In this document: positions 54,216 to 63,194 of the stretch, piece by piece
How the letters are laid out: each line of letters starts with the position of its first letter
How positions within the stretch are numbered: the stretch's first letter is position 1
NCBI RefSeq assembly: GCF_901827185.1
Contig: NZ_LR594671.1
Location: forward strand, 3,038,001-3,102,000
DNA: 64,000 nucleotides
Direction of reading: 5' to 3'
Origin: Variovorax sp. PBL-E5
Lineage (GTDB): Bacteria > Pseudomonadota > Gammaproteobacteria > Burkholderiales > Burkholderiaceae_C
Notes under the pieces: model-generated
What the model saw: the letters and a program-made list of their open reading frames with translations, nothing else
The model's database searches: none
What the model was told of the DNA's origin: nothing
Made by a program: the position numbers and the translations under genes

Positions 54216-55268
54216 TCAGTCGGCCGCCATCTCCTGGACGATGCGGCGCATCTTGATGGACGAGGAATCGATGCCCAGGCGGATGGTGCGCCGGCCCTGG
54301 AGCTTGTCCTCGTTGCGCTGGATGGCTTCGAGGATGCGCTTGTCCTCGTCGAAGGTCATGCGCAGGTCGCTCATGAGGCGTGCATCGATCGCGGGATCGG
54401 CCGGCGAGTTCTTCAGGCAGAGCCAATGCTGCGTGCAGCTGCGCTCGTCGATCGGCGTGATGAAGTGGCAGGCGAACATCTGGATGCAGTCGCCCAGATC
54501 GCCTTCGGGCGCGCCGGTGCCGGTCTTCGCCGAGCCGAAGTCGATCACCGCGATGCTGGGCGCGTGGTAGTGGTAGTAGTGCCAGCGGTCCACGTTGCCG
54601 CCGAAGTCCTTGAGCCCGTTGAAGACCGGGATCAGCGGCCCGTCGATCACCCAGCGCCAGGTCACGACCTTGTTGCCCTCGCGCTTGTCCTGCACGGGCG
54701 TCTCGATGCGCCCTTCGCTGGCCAGCGTCGAGCGGTGCACGTAGGTGACGTGCGAAGGATCGCAGAGGTTGTCGGCCAGGCTCAGGTAGCTGGCGTCGAC
54801 ATGCAGCGCATCGCCTTCCACCACGCTGAAACTCGGGTCGTCGTACTGGGGCAGGTGGAACACCGCGCTGCGGTCGGCGAGTTCCGGCTTGCCCATCCAG
54901 ATCCAGACCATGCCCATGCTCTCGGCCGTGGGATAGGCGCGCACCTGGATGCTTGCGGGCACCGTGTCCTGCCCGGGCACGCGCACGCAGCGTCCGCTGC
55001 AGTCGAAGGTCAGGCCGTGGTAGCCGCACTCGACGGCGTTGCCTCGCAGCGTGCCCAGCGACAGCGGCGCCAGCCGGTGCGGGCAGGCATCCTCCAGCGC
55101 GGCGACGCGGCCATCCTCGCCGCGGAAGACGACGATGTCTTCCTCCAGCACGCGCCGCTTCGTCAGTTCGTGGCGCACATCGCGCGCCCAGGCCAGCGGA
55201 TACCAGGTGTTGTAGACGTATTGCTTCATGGAAGTTCTCTCGAAGGGTGTTGCTGCGGCGGTGCTCAT
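54216..55268 (-). CDS. Rieske non-heme iron oxygenase, alpha subunit (VanA-like)
   Basis: A 350-residue oxygenase component. The Rieske [2Fe-2S] ligands are C62 and H64 (DACPHRLAPLS) and C81 and H84 (CGYHGLTFD). The mononuclear iron site is in DNLCDPSHVTYVHRSTL with two histidines. This fits the vanillate O-demethylase/chlorobenzoate-type single-subunit family. ATG 55268 overlaps the ferredoxin stop (ATGA) with AGGA 6 bases upstream; ATG 55229 is an alternative that starts at the usual family N-terminus. The substrate is probably an aromatic or heterocyclic ether or amine. Confidence 0.85.
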   Translation of the reverse strand: MSTAAATPFERTSMKQYVYNTWYPLAWARDVRHELTKRRVLEEDIVVFRGEDGRVAALEDACPHRLAPLSLGTLRGNAVECGYHGLTFDCSGRCVRVPGQDTVPASIQVRAYPTAESMGMVWIWMGKPELADRSAVFHLPQYDDPSFSVVEGDALHVDASYLSLADNLCDPSHVTYVHRSTLASEGRIETPVQDKREGNKVVTWRWVIDGPLIPVFNGLKDFGGNVDRWHYYHYHAPSIAVIDFGSAKTGTGAPEGDLGDCIQMFACHFITPIDERSCTQHWLCLKNSPADPAIDARLMSDLRMTFDEDKRILEAIQRNEDKLQGRRTIRLGIDSSSIKMRRIVQEMAAD

Positions 55269-55579
55269 GACCAGTCCTGGGCGAGGGTCACGCGCAGCCC
55301 GTCGGGCACGCTCGCCAGCGGGATCTGGCAGGACAGGCGCGAGCTGATGCCCGGCTCGCAGGCGCCCTCGAGCGTGAAGGACTCCTCTTCCGACATCGGC
55401 GGCAGCGCATCGGCCCAGGCTTCGTCGACGCGCACGTGGCAGGTCGCGCAGACGCAGCAGCCGCCGCATTCGGCACGGATCGACATCCCGGCATCCCGGA
55501 TGAGGCTCATCAGGGTCCCGTTGCCGTCGGCGCGCAGGCTGCGTTCGACGCCCTGCTGATCGGTCACATGGATGTTCAT
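55265..55579 (-). CDS. [2Fe-2S] ferredoxin (adrenodoxin-like)
   Basis: A 104-residue ferredoxin. Ligands C38, C44, C47 (C-x5-C-x2-C in AECGGCCVCATCHV) and C84 (SRLSCQI) match adrenodoxin/putidaredoxin-type clusters. It directly precedes the Rieske oxygenase (overlapping stop/start) and is its likely electron donor. No NAD(P)H-ferredoxin reductase is encoded nearby. Confidence 0.92.
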   Translation of the reverse strand: MNIHVTDQQGVERSLRADGNGTLMSLIRDAGMSIRAECGGCCVCATCHVRVDEAWADALPPMSEEESFTLEGACEPGISSRLSCQIPLASVPDGLRVTLAQDWS

Positions 55580-55612
55580 CGCGGTGGCCCGGATTCCAGT
55601 TGTTCAGCTTGG

Positions 55613-55648
55613 TAAGTAAATACTCCATTCATGTGGAGAGAATACTTA
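55613..55648. promoter_or_regulatory. Interrupted palindrome, candidate LysR operator
   Basis: In the AT-richer gap between the divergent ferredoxin gene and LysR gene, TAAGTA (55613-55618) and CTCC (55623-55626) are mirrored by GGAG (55635-55638) and TACTTA (55643-55648) about a common axis. The four-base steps between the paired arms do not match. Position and symmetry fit a LysR recognition site for the oxygenase operon. Confidence 0.42.
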
Positions 55649-55761
55649 ACTTCAGCGTCTTGGGTAGCGGGTTTGCACGGATGCGCGGCGTGCCACGCAT
55701 CCGGCAGCAGCCGGCCACTTCGGACTTCGCGCATGATCGGCCACTGGCTTGAGGAGAACCG

Positions 55762-56643
55762 ATGGCGATCCAGCACATCCCGCCGATCCAGTGTCTGCTG
55801 ACTTTCGAGGCGCTCGCGCGGCTGCGCCACGCCGGCCGTGCCGCGGACGAGCTGTGCGTCACGCCCAGCGCGGTGAGCCACCGCATCCGGCAGCTCGAAT
55901 CGCACCTGGGCGTCGAACTCTTCGGCCGCAGCGACTTCACGCTGACCGCGGACGGCGCGGCCTATCTCGCCAACGTTCGCACCGGGCTGGCGGCCTTGCG
56001 GCAAGTGCCATTGCGCGGCGTGGCGCAGGGCGCGACGCGGCTGCGCGTGGCGATCACGCCGACCTTCTGCCGGCAGTTCGTGATGCCGCGGCTGGAATTG
56101 TTCCGCAACATGTACCCGGACATCGAGCTGATCCTGCAGGTGTCGATCCCGCTGCTCGACGTCATTGCCGAGAAGGCCGACCTCGAAGTGCGTTTCGGCA
56201 CCGGCGGCTACACCAACCTCGAGCACCGGTTGATCCTTGCCGAGGACGCGACGCCGGCATGCAGCCCGAGCTACCTGAACGAGTTCGGCCCCTACAACGG
56301 CTTCGACAGCGAGGCCGAGATCGCGCAGGCGCGCCTGATCCGCAGTCCGCTGGAACCGTGGAGCAGTTGGTTCTCGAGTTGCGGCATCACCCAGCCCGAG
56401 CCCCATCTGGGCGCGCAGTTCAACGACCTGGGCCTGGTCTACGACGCCGCGGCCAGTGGCTTCGGCGTCGCGCTGGTGCGGCTGCAGATGGGCGCGGCCT
56501 GGCTGGAAAGCGGACGGCTGGTGCGGCTCTCGCCGCGCGCGGTGCCCTCCCCGCATGGCCACTACATCTGCTGGCAGCCCGGCGCACTCGAACGCTGGGA
56601 ATGCGCGGCCTTTGCGGACTGGCTGACGCAAGCGCTGGCCTGA
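55762..56643 (+). CDS. LysR-family transcriptional regulator (GcvA-like)
   Basis: A 293-residue regulator. The N-terminal helix-turn-helix PPIQCLLTFEALARLRHAGRAADELCVTPSAVSHRIRQLESHLG resembles the GcvA subgroup (which opens with PPL/I at the start), followed by a periplasmic-binding-like effector domain. GAGGAG precedes the ATG at 55762. Divergent from the ferredoxin/Rieske oxygenase/binding-protein operon, which it probably activates. Confidence 0.9.
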   Translation: MAIQHIPPIQCLLTFEALARLRHAGRAADELCVTPSAVSHRIRQLESHLGVELFGRSDFTLTADGAAYLANVRTGLAALRQVPLRGVAQGATRLRVAITPTFCRQFVMPRLELFRNMYPDIELILQVSIPLLDVIAEKADLEVRFGTGGYTNLEHRLILAEDATPACSPSYLNEFGPYNGFDSEAEIAQARLIRSPLEPWSSWFSSCGITQPEPHLGAQFNDLGLVYDAAASGFGVALVRLQMGAAWLESGRLVRLSPRAVPSPHGHYICWQPGALERWECAAFADWLTQALA

Positions 56644-56761
56644 ACCGCGAAGTTTTCTCAACGGCGGCGCGAAGAATCGTCAACGCGCCGGGCTGCGGTT
56701 TTCACTAGAGTTGGACTTCGACTCGCGATCGGGTCCGAGATCATTTTCCGATGGACACCGA

Positions 56762-58267
56762 ATGACCCCCGTGCCAGCCGATTCCGCCCCCCCGGCCTGC
56801 GAGCGCAGCGCGCTGCAAGCCAAGGTCGTGCGCGCCCTGCAGGCCGTGCTGGCGCCGCACGCCGTGCTCTCCACCACCGAGGACGTGACCCCCTACGAAT
56901 GCGACGGGCTGACCGCCTACCGCCAGCGCCCGCTGGCCGTCGCCCTGCCCGAAACCGAGGCCCAGGTGCAGGCCGTGCTCCAGGCCTGCCACGCGATGGG
57001 CGTGCCCGTGGTCGCGCGCGGCGCGGGCACCGGTCTGTCCGGCGGCGCCATGCCCCATGCGGGCGGGGTCACGCTCTCGCTGGCCAGGTTCAACCAGATC
57101 GTGCACCTCGACCCCGTCGGGCGCACCGCGCGCGTGCAGTGCGGCGTGCGCAACCTCGCCATCAGCGAGGCCGCCGCGCCCTACAACCTCTACTACGCGC
57201 CCGATCCTTCCAGCCAGATCGCCTGCACCATCGGCGGCAACGTGGCCGAGAACTCCGGCGGCGTGCATTGCCTGAAATACGGCCTGACCTTGCACAACGT
57301 GCTGCGCGTGCGCGGCTTCACCGCCGAAGGCGAGGCGATCGAGTTCGGCAGCGAGGCGCTCGACTGCCCCGGGCTCGATCTGCTGGCGCTGGTGATCGGC
57401 AGCGAAGGCATGCTGGCCGTGACCACCGAGGTCACGGTGCGGCTGATCCCCAAGCCGCGCCTGGCGCGCTGCATCATGGCCAGCTTCGACGACGTGCGAA
57501 AGGCCGGCGACGCGGTGGCCGCGGTGATCGCCGCGGGCATCATCCCCGCGGGCCTGGAGATGATGGACAAGCCCATGACCGCGGCGGTGGAAGACTTCGT
57601 GCACGCGGGCTACGACCTCGATGCCCAAGCGATCCTGCTGTGCGAATCCGATGGCACGCCCGAGGAGGTGGAGGAAGAGATCGCGCGCATGACGGCGGTG
57701 CTGCGCGAGTGCGGCGCGACGGCCATCGCCTGCAGCGAGAACGAGGCCGAGCGGCTGCGCTTCTGGAGCGGGCGCAAGAACGCGTTCCCGGCCTCGGGGC
57801 GCATCAGCCCGGACTACATGTGCCTGGATTCGACCATTCCGCGCAAGCGGCTGGCCGATATCCTGCTGGCGATCCAGCAGATGGAGAAGAAGTACGGCTT
57901 GCGCTGCTGCAACGTGTTCCACGCGGGCGACGGCAACCTGCACCCGCTGGTGCTGTTCGATGCCAACGATGCGGACGAGCTGCACCGCTGCGAGCTGTTC
58001 GGCGCCGACATTCTGGAGACCAGCGTGGCGATGGGCGGCACGGTGTCGGGCGAGCACGGGGTGGGGGTGGAGAAGCTCAACAGCATGTGCGTGCAGTTCA
58101 CGGCCCAGGAGAACGCGCAGATGGCAGGGGTCAAGCGCGCCTTCGATGCGACGGGGCTGCTCAATCCGGGCAAGGTGATCCCGACGCTGCAGCGCTGCGC
58201 GGAGTATGGCAAGCAGGTGGTGCGCGGCGGGCAGACGCAGCGCTTCGCGGAGCTGCCGCGGTTCTGA
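56762..58267 (+). CDS. glcD: Glycolate oxidase subunit GlcD (FAD-linked)
   Basis: A 501-residue FAD-binding oxidase subunit of glycolate oxidase, converting glycolate to glyoxylate. The FAD pyrophosphate loop is ARGAGTGLSGGAMPHAGG (about 86-102); NLYYAPDPSSQIACTIGGNVAENSGG and the C-terminal CCNVFHAGDGNLHPLVLFD and GEHGVGVEK blocks are typical. No strong ribosome-binding site is seen for ATG 56762, but the product length fits. First gene of glcDEF; no glcC regulator gene is next to it. Confidence 0.93.
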   Translation: MTPVPADSAPPACERSALQAKVVRALQAVLAPHAVLSTTEDVTPYECDGLTAYRQRPLAVALPETEAQVQAVLQACHAMGVPVVARGAGTGLSGGAMPHAGGVTLSLARFNQIVHLDPVGRTARVQCGVRNLAISEAAAPYNLYYAPDPSSQIACTIGGNVAENSGGVHCLKYGLTLHNVLRVRGFTAEGEAIEFGSEALDCPGLDLLALVIGSEGMLAVTTEVTVRLIPKPRLARCIMASFDDVRKAGDAVAAVIAAGIIPAGLEMMDKPMTAAVEDFVHAGYDLDAQAILLCESDGTPEEVEEEIARMTAVLRECGATAIACSENEAERLRFWSGRKNAFPASGRISPDYMCLDSTIPRKRLADILLAIQQMEKKYGLRCCNVFHAGDGNLHPLVLFDANDADELHRCELFGADILETSVAMGGTVSGEHGVGVEKLNSMCVQFTAQENAQMAGVKRAFDATGLLNPGKVIPTLQRCAEYGKQVVRGGQTQRFAELPRF

Positions 58268-58283
58268 ATCCACGAGTTCGATC

Positions 58284-59393
58284 ATGGACCCTGCCCTTGC
58301 CCAGCTCACCGACCGCATCCGCGCCGCCGCCGCCGATGGACATCGGCTTCGCATCCGCGGCGCCGGCACCAAGGACTTCTACGGCGAATCCCCGCAAGGC
58401 GAGCTCCTTGCCACCGGTGCCCTCACCGGCATCACCAGCTACGAACCCAGCGAACTCGTCGTCACCGCGCGCGCCGGCACGCCCCTGGCCGAACTCGAAG
58501 CCGCCCTCGCTGCCTGCGGCCAGTGCCTGCCCTTCGAGCCCCCGCGCTTCGGCCCCTCGGGCACCGGCACCGTCGGCGGCATGATCGCCGCCGGCCTCTG
58601 CGGCCCCGCGCGCGCCAGCGTGGGCGCCGTGCGCGACTACGTGCTGGGCGCCACCCTCGTCAACGGCCGCGGCGAAGTGCTCGCCTTCGGCGGCCAGGTC
58701 ATGAAGAACGTCGCCGGCTACGACATCTCGCGCCTGCTCGCCGGCTCCCTGGGCACGCTCGGCCTCATCGCCGAAGTCAGCCTCAAAGTCCTGCCCATCG
58801 CCCCCGCCGAGGCCACCCTGCGCTTCGAATGCACCCAGTCCGATGCCCTGCGCCTGCTCAACGGCTGGGGCGCCCAGCCGCTGCCCCTGAACGCCAGCCG
58901 CTGGAGCGAACAGGACGCCACCGGCGCCCTCTGGCTGCGCCTGCGCGGCGCCGTGGCCGCGGTCGATGCCGCCTGCAGGCACCTGGGCGGCGAGCGTCAG
59001 CCCGATGCACAGGCCCAGCCCGACTGGCAGGCCGCACGCGACCAGCGCCTGCCCTGGTTCGGCATCCCCGGCGCGCACAGCCTCTGGCGCCTCTCGGTGC
59101 CCCAGACCGCGCCCGCCATCGACTTCGAGACCGCGCCCCTCCTCGAATGGCACGGCGCCCAGCGCTGGTACCTCGCCTCGGCCAACCAGGGCGCGCGCCT
59201 GCGCGCCGCCGCGCGCACCGCCGGCGGCCATGCCACCCTGTTTCGCATCGCCGACGGCGCCAGCCAGGCCGCGCGCTCCGTGCCGCGCTTCGACGCGCTC
59301 AGCGCCCCCCTCGCGCGCATCCACCGCGCGCTCCTGCGCGAGTTCGACCCGCACGCCGTCTTCGACCACGCGCGGCTGCTCGGCGCCGACTGA
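58284..59393 (+). CDS. glcE: Glycolate oxidase subunit GlcE (FAD-binding)
   Basis: A 369-residue second FAD-binding subunit, shorter than GlcD. LRIRGAGTKDFYG, the PSGTGTVGGMIAAGLCGPARA motif and the GGQVMKNVAGYDISRLLAGSLGTLGLIAEVSLKVLP block are the GlcE signatures. It forms the flavoprotein part of the complex with GlcD. 16 bases separate it from glcD. Confidence 0.93.
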   Translation: MDPALAQLTDRIRAAAADGHRLRIRGAGTKDFYGESPQGELLATGALTGITSYEPSELVVTARAGTPLAELEAALAACGQCLPFEPPRFGPSGTGTVGGMIAAGLCGPARASVGAVRDYVLGATLVNGRGEVLAFGGQVMKNVAGYDISRLLAGSLGTLGLIAEVSLKVLPIAPAEATLRFECTQSDALRLLNGWGAQPLPLNASRWSEQDATGALWLRLRGAVAAVDAACRHLGGERQPDAQAQPDWQAARDQRLPWFGIPGAHSLWRLSVPQTAPAIDFETAPLLEWHGAQRWYLASANQGARLRAAARTAGGHATLFRIADGASQAARSVPRFDALSAPLARIHRALLREFDPHAVFDHARLLGAD

Positions 59394-59410
59394 TCCACCC
59401 GTCCTCCTTC

Positions 59411-60676
59411 ATGCAAACCGAACTCGCGCCCGAATACAAGAACACGCCCGAAGGCCTGGCAGCCGAAGCCATCCTGCGCAAATGCGTGCACTGCGGCTTC
59501 TGCACCGCCACCTGTCCCACCTACCAGCTGCTGGGCGACGAGCTCGACGGCCCGCGCGGGCGCATCTACCTGATCAAGCAGGTGCTCGAAGGCCATGCGC
59601 CCACGCGCAGCACCCAGCTGCACCTGGACCGGTGCCTGACCTGCCGCAACTGCGAGAGCACCTGCCCGAGTGGCGTGCAATACGGCCACCTGGTCGACAT
59701 CGGGCGCAAGATCGTCGACGACAAGGTCCCGCGCCCGGCCCTCGAATCGGCCACCCGCTGGCTGCTCAAGGAAGGCCTGCCTTCGCCGCTCTTCGGCCCC
59801 GCGATGAAGCTGGGCCAGTCCGTGCGCGGCCTGCTGCCCGACGCCCTGAAGGCCAAGGTGCCCGCGCCGCAGCCCTCGGGCCACTGGCCCGCGCGCATCC
59901 ATGCGCGCAGGATGCTGCTCTTGGCCGGCTGCGTGCAGCCCTCGATGGCCCCCAACATCAACAAGGCCACCGCGCGCGTGCTCGACGCGGCCGGCATCCA
60001 GAGCGTGATCGCGCCCAAGGCCGCCTGCTGCGGCGCGGTGAAGTTCCACCTCGACGACCACGAAGGCGCCCGCGTGCAGATGCGCGCCAACATCGACGCC
60101 TGGTGGCCGCACATCGAGGGGGACGGCGGCCACGCGGTGGAGGCGATCGTGATGAACGCCTCGGGCTGCGGCGTGACCGTGCGCGAGTACGGCCACCTGC
60201 TCAAGGACGATGCGGCCTATGCGGCCAAGGCACAGCGTGTCAGTGCGCTCACCAAGGACCTGAGCGAGCTGCTGCCCGAGCTGGCCGCGGCGCTGAAGGA
60301 CCGGGTGAAGGCGCCCCCGGGCGTGATCGCCTACCACCCGCCGTGCACGCTGCAGCACGGCCAGCAGCTGCGCGGCGGGGTGGAGGCGAGCCTGCGCGCG
60401 CTGGGCTTCGACGTGCAGCTGGCCAGGAACGAGTCGCACCTGTGCTGCGGCTCGGCGGGCACGTACTCGGTGCTGCAGCCGGCGCTGGCCTATGCCTTGC
60501 GCGACCGCAAGCTGGGGCACCTGGCGCAGCTGCAGCCCACCACCATCGTGTCGGCCAACATCGGCTGCATCACGCACCTGCAAAGCGCAGGCCAGACGCC
60601 CGTGCGGCATTGGGTGGAGTTGCTGGACGAGGCCATGGCGGCACCGGCACACCAGAACGCCGGCGCGCTCCGCTGA
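59411..60676 (+). CDS. glcF: Glycolate oxidase iron-sulfur subunit GlcF
   Basis: A 421-residue protein with two [4Fe-4S] ferredoxin motifs, C25-x2-C28-x2-C31-x3-C35 and C75-x2-C78-x2-C81-x3-C85, followed by two CCG (DUF3390-type) domains with CCGAVKFH and HLCCGSAGTYS. It passes electrons from GlcDE to the quinone pool at the inner membrane. Its stop is 4 bases from the convergent binding-protein stop. Confidence 0.94.
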   Translation: MQTELAPEYKNTPEGLAAEAILRKCVHCGFCTATCPTYQLLGDELDGPRGRIYLIKQVLEGHAPTRSTQLHLDRCLTCRNCESTCPSGVQYGHLVDIGRKIVDDKVPRPALESATRWLLKEGLPSPLFGPAMKLGQSVRGLLPDALKAKVPAPQPSGHWPARIHARRMLLLAGCVQPSMAPNINKATARVLDAAGIQSVIAPKAACCGAVKFHLDDHEGARVQMRANIDAWWPHIEGDGGHAVEAIVMNASGCGVTVREYGHLLKDDAAYAAKAQRVSALTKDLSELLPELAAALKDRVKAPPGVIAYHPPCTLQHGQQLRGGVEASLRALGFDVQLARNESHLCCGSAGTYSVLQPALAYALRDRKLGHLAQLQPTTIVSANIGCITHLQSAGQTPVRHWVELLDEAMAAPAHQNAGALR

Positions 60677-60680
60677 GCGG

Positions 60681-61664
60681 CTAGTCCTCGAAGCGGATGC
60701 CGCGCTCCCTGGCGATGGACTGGTAGCGTTGCCGCTCGTCCGCGAGAAAGGCCGTGAACTCGCTGCCATGCAGGCCCGAGGGCTCGACGCCGGCACTGAG
60801 AAGACGCTGGCGGGTCGCGGGTTCCTGCACGATCTTCGCGATCTGCGCGCCGATCTGGTCCACCACGGCCTGCGGCGTCTTCGCCGGCGCGAACACGCCC
60901 ATCCAGTTCGAGAACCGGTAGCCCTTCATGCCCGGCATCTCGGACACCGAAGGCACGTCGGGCATGGCGGAGGATCGCTTCTGCGTCGTCACCGCCAGCA
61001 CCTTCAGTTTTCCCGAGGCCACGTGCGGCATGACCGGCGGCATGCCGACGATGATCATCGGCACCTGGTTGCCGAGCACGTCGTTGACCGCCGGCGCCGC
61101 ACCGCGGTAGGGAATGTGCACGCTGGCCATGCCGCCCAGCTTGTTGAGCGACTCGCCGGCAAAATGCATCGAGCTGCCGGTGCCCGGCGTGCCGTAGCTC
61201 AGCGTTCCGGGATGGCCTTTCGCGTACGCGATCAGCTCCGGCAGGTTCTTCGCCGGCACCAGGGGATTGACGGCCAGCACGAGCGGCGTTTCGCCCGCCA
61301 GCGCGATCGGTGCGAGATCCGCGACCGGATCGTAGGGCGTCTTCTGCCCGGCCGCAGGCCCGACGATCACTTCTGCCGGCGATGCCAGCAGCAGTGTGTA
61401 GCCGTCCGGCCTGGACTTGGCCACCGTGTCGGCACCCAGCGCGCCGCTGGCGCCCGGACGGTTTTCCACCACCACGGGCTGCTTGAGCGCTTCCCCGAGG
61501 CGCTGGGCCAGCGTGCGGGCGACGAAGTCGAGGCCGCCTCCTGCCGGGTAGGCGACGATCAGCCGCAAAGGCTTGTTCGGGAACGGGTCGGCGGCACTGG
61601 CCTGTTGCGTCAGCGCGAGCGCCATGAGCAGGACAGGAAGACGAAGGAGCAGCGTGGTTTTCAT
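60681..61664 (-). CDS. Bug-family (tripartite tricarboxylate) substrate-binding protein
   Basis: A 327-residue periplasmic protein of the Bug/TctC family, much expanded in betaproteobacteria. The signal peptide TTLLLRLPVLLMALALTQQ (cleavage near ASA-AD) is followed by FPNKPLRLIVAYPAGGGLDFVART, VVVENRPGASGALGADTVAKS and PYRGAAPAVNDVLGNQVPMI, the usual pyrrhocoricin-like Bug blocks. No TctA/TctB membrane genes are near. Next to the sulfatase gene it may bind the organosulfate or its product (inference). Confidence 0.9.
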   Translation of the reverse strand: MKTTLLLRLPVLLMALALTQQASAADPFPNKPLRLIVAYPAGGGLDFVARTLAQRLGEALKQPVVVENRPGASGALGADTVAKSRPDGYTLLLASPAEVIVGPAAGQKTPYDPVADLAPIALAGETPLVLAVNPLVPAKNLPELIAYAKGHPGTLSYGTPGTGSSMHFAGESLNKLGGMASVHIPYRGAAPAVNDVLGNQVPMIIVGMPPVMPHVASGKLKVLAVTTQKRSSAMPDVPSVSEMPGMKGYRFSNWMGVFAPAKTPQAVVDQIGAQIAKIVQEPATRQRLLSAGVEPSGLHGSEFTAFLADERQRYQSIARERGIRFED

Positions 61665-61696
61665 CGGAGGGTGTTCTCGTGGAGGCTGCGGCTTCT

Positions 61697-63154
61697 TCAA
61701 TCGAAGCCGATCACGGCACCGGGTGCCGGCGTGAAGCCGAGGTCGCCGCGGGCGATCACGGCCTCGCGACCGCCATGGTCCTCGAGCTGTACGGCCTGCC
61801 GCGCCTTCGCCTGGCGATCCACCGCGTCCGGATCGCACATCGCGTACAGCCGCTGGCGGCATTCGCCGAGCGCGGCCTCGTGCTCAGGCCTGGCCGCCAG
61901 ATCCGTGAGTTCCTCGGGGTCCGCATCGAGGTCGAACAATTGCGCCGGATAGCCGATGTAGTGGATGTACTTGTAGCGGCCGTGGCGGATCATGAAGGCG
62001 CCGGTGGTCGACCCCATGCCGTGGTACTCGACCATCACGTTGCGGTCCGGCTGCGCACCCTTCGCCAGCTCGAACAGCGAGGTGCCCGGAAAGCCTTCGC
62101 GCGCTCGCGCTTCCTGCTCGCCCACCGCATCGAGGATGAAGGGATACACGTCGACGTGGCTGACCGGCGTGTCGATCACCTTGCCGGCCGGGATGTCGCC
62201 GCCGGCGATGATCAGCGGCACGCCCGCGGTCTCCTCGAACATCGTCGACTTGCCCCACAGGCCGCGCGTGCCCATGTTGTCGCCGTGGTCCGCGGTGTAG
62301 ACGATGCGGGTGTTGTCGCCCAGGCCCGCATCGTCCAGCGCCGCCAGCACCTTGCCGACGTTCTCGTCGAGGAAGGAGCACAGGCCGTAGTAGCCGGCGA
62401 TGGCCTTCTTCACTGTCGCCCGGTCGAAGTAGTCGTCGTAGTTGAAGCTGCTGGCGTAGTCGACGAGGTAGGGATGCGTGGGCCGCTCGGACTTCTCGTA
62501 CAGCTTGGGCATCGGCAGGTCCTGGTTGTAGTAGCGGTAGTAGTGCTCGGGCGGTGCCGTCAGCGGGAAGTGCGGGCAGACGAAGGAGACGAACAGCACC
62601 CACGGCCGGTCGCTCTTGCGCTGCGCCGCTTCGCGCAGCCAGATCTGCGCGCGCGAGGCGATCTCGCGGTCGTAGAAGGTGTACTGGCTTTCGCCGGGGC
62701 CGGCGAAGCCCGCCATCTTGTAGGCGCCCTTGCGTACGGGCAACTCGCTGCGCACCAGGCCCATCAGGTCGCCCTTGCCTTCGACGATGTGCATCGGGAT
62801 GATCTCCTGGCTGAAGCCGTGGTCCTCGTCCGGCAGGCGGAAGTGCAGCTTGCCGATCGAGACCACGTCGTGCTTGCCTTCGCGCAGCACGTGGTGCCAG
62901 CTGGGCACGCGGCCGTCGTAGGCGTCGGCGTTGTCCCAGTAGCCGATCTGGTGGATGTACTTGCCGGTCGCGAACGATGCCCGCGCGGGAATGCATACCG
63001 GGCTCGTGCAGTAGGCATGCGAGAAGCGCGTGCCGCGCGCGGCCAGCGCATCGAGGTGGGGCGTCTGGACGATATCGTGGCCGTAGCAGCCCAGGGCTTT
63101 GGGCGAATGCTCGTCCGACATGATGATGACGAGGTTCTGGGGCTGTGTTTTCAT
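61697..63154 (-). CDS. Sulfatase-family hydrolase (type I, formylglycine-dependent)
   Basis: A 485-residue member of the alkaline-phosphatase-like sulfatase family. The modification motif C-x-P-x-R is C54-I-P-A-R58 in SPVCIPARAS, where the cysteine becomes formylglycine. Metal-binding groups are D14 in IIMSDEHS and the later D-H in TADHGDNMGTRG; an HFP motif, CPHFPLTAPPEHYY, is also present. There is no signal peptide, so it is cytoplasmic. Choline-sulfatase-like enzymes and phosphonate monoester hydrolases share this layout, and the two cannot be separated by eye. Confidence 0.87.
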   Translation of the reverse strand: MKTQPQNLVIIMSDEHSPKALGCYGHDIVQTPHLDALAARGTRFSHAYCTSPVCIPARASFATGKYIHQIGYWDNADAYDGRVPSWHHVLREGKHDVVSIGKLHFRLPDEDHGFSQEIIPMHIVEGKGDLMGLVRSELPVRKGAYKMAGFAGPGESQYTFYDREIASRAQIWLREAAQRKSDRPWVLFVSFVCPHFPLTAPPEHYYRYYNQDLPMPKLYEKSERPTHPYLVDYASSFNYDDYFDRATVKKAIAGYYGLCSFLDENVGKVLAALDDAGLGDNTRIVYTADHGDNMGTRGLWGKSTMFEETAGVPLIIAGGDIPAGKVIDTPVSHVDVYPFILDAVGEQEARAREGFPGTSLFELAKGAQPDRNVMVEYHGMGSTTGAFMIRHGRYKYIHYIGYPAQLFDLDADPEELTDLAARPEHEAALGECRQRLYAMCDPDAVDRQAKARQAVQLEDHGGREAVIARGDLGFTPAPGAVIGFD

Positions 63155-63194
63155 TTCTGGACTCCTGTGTGTGCGATGGCGTGCGCCGGGAAGA

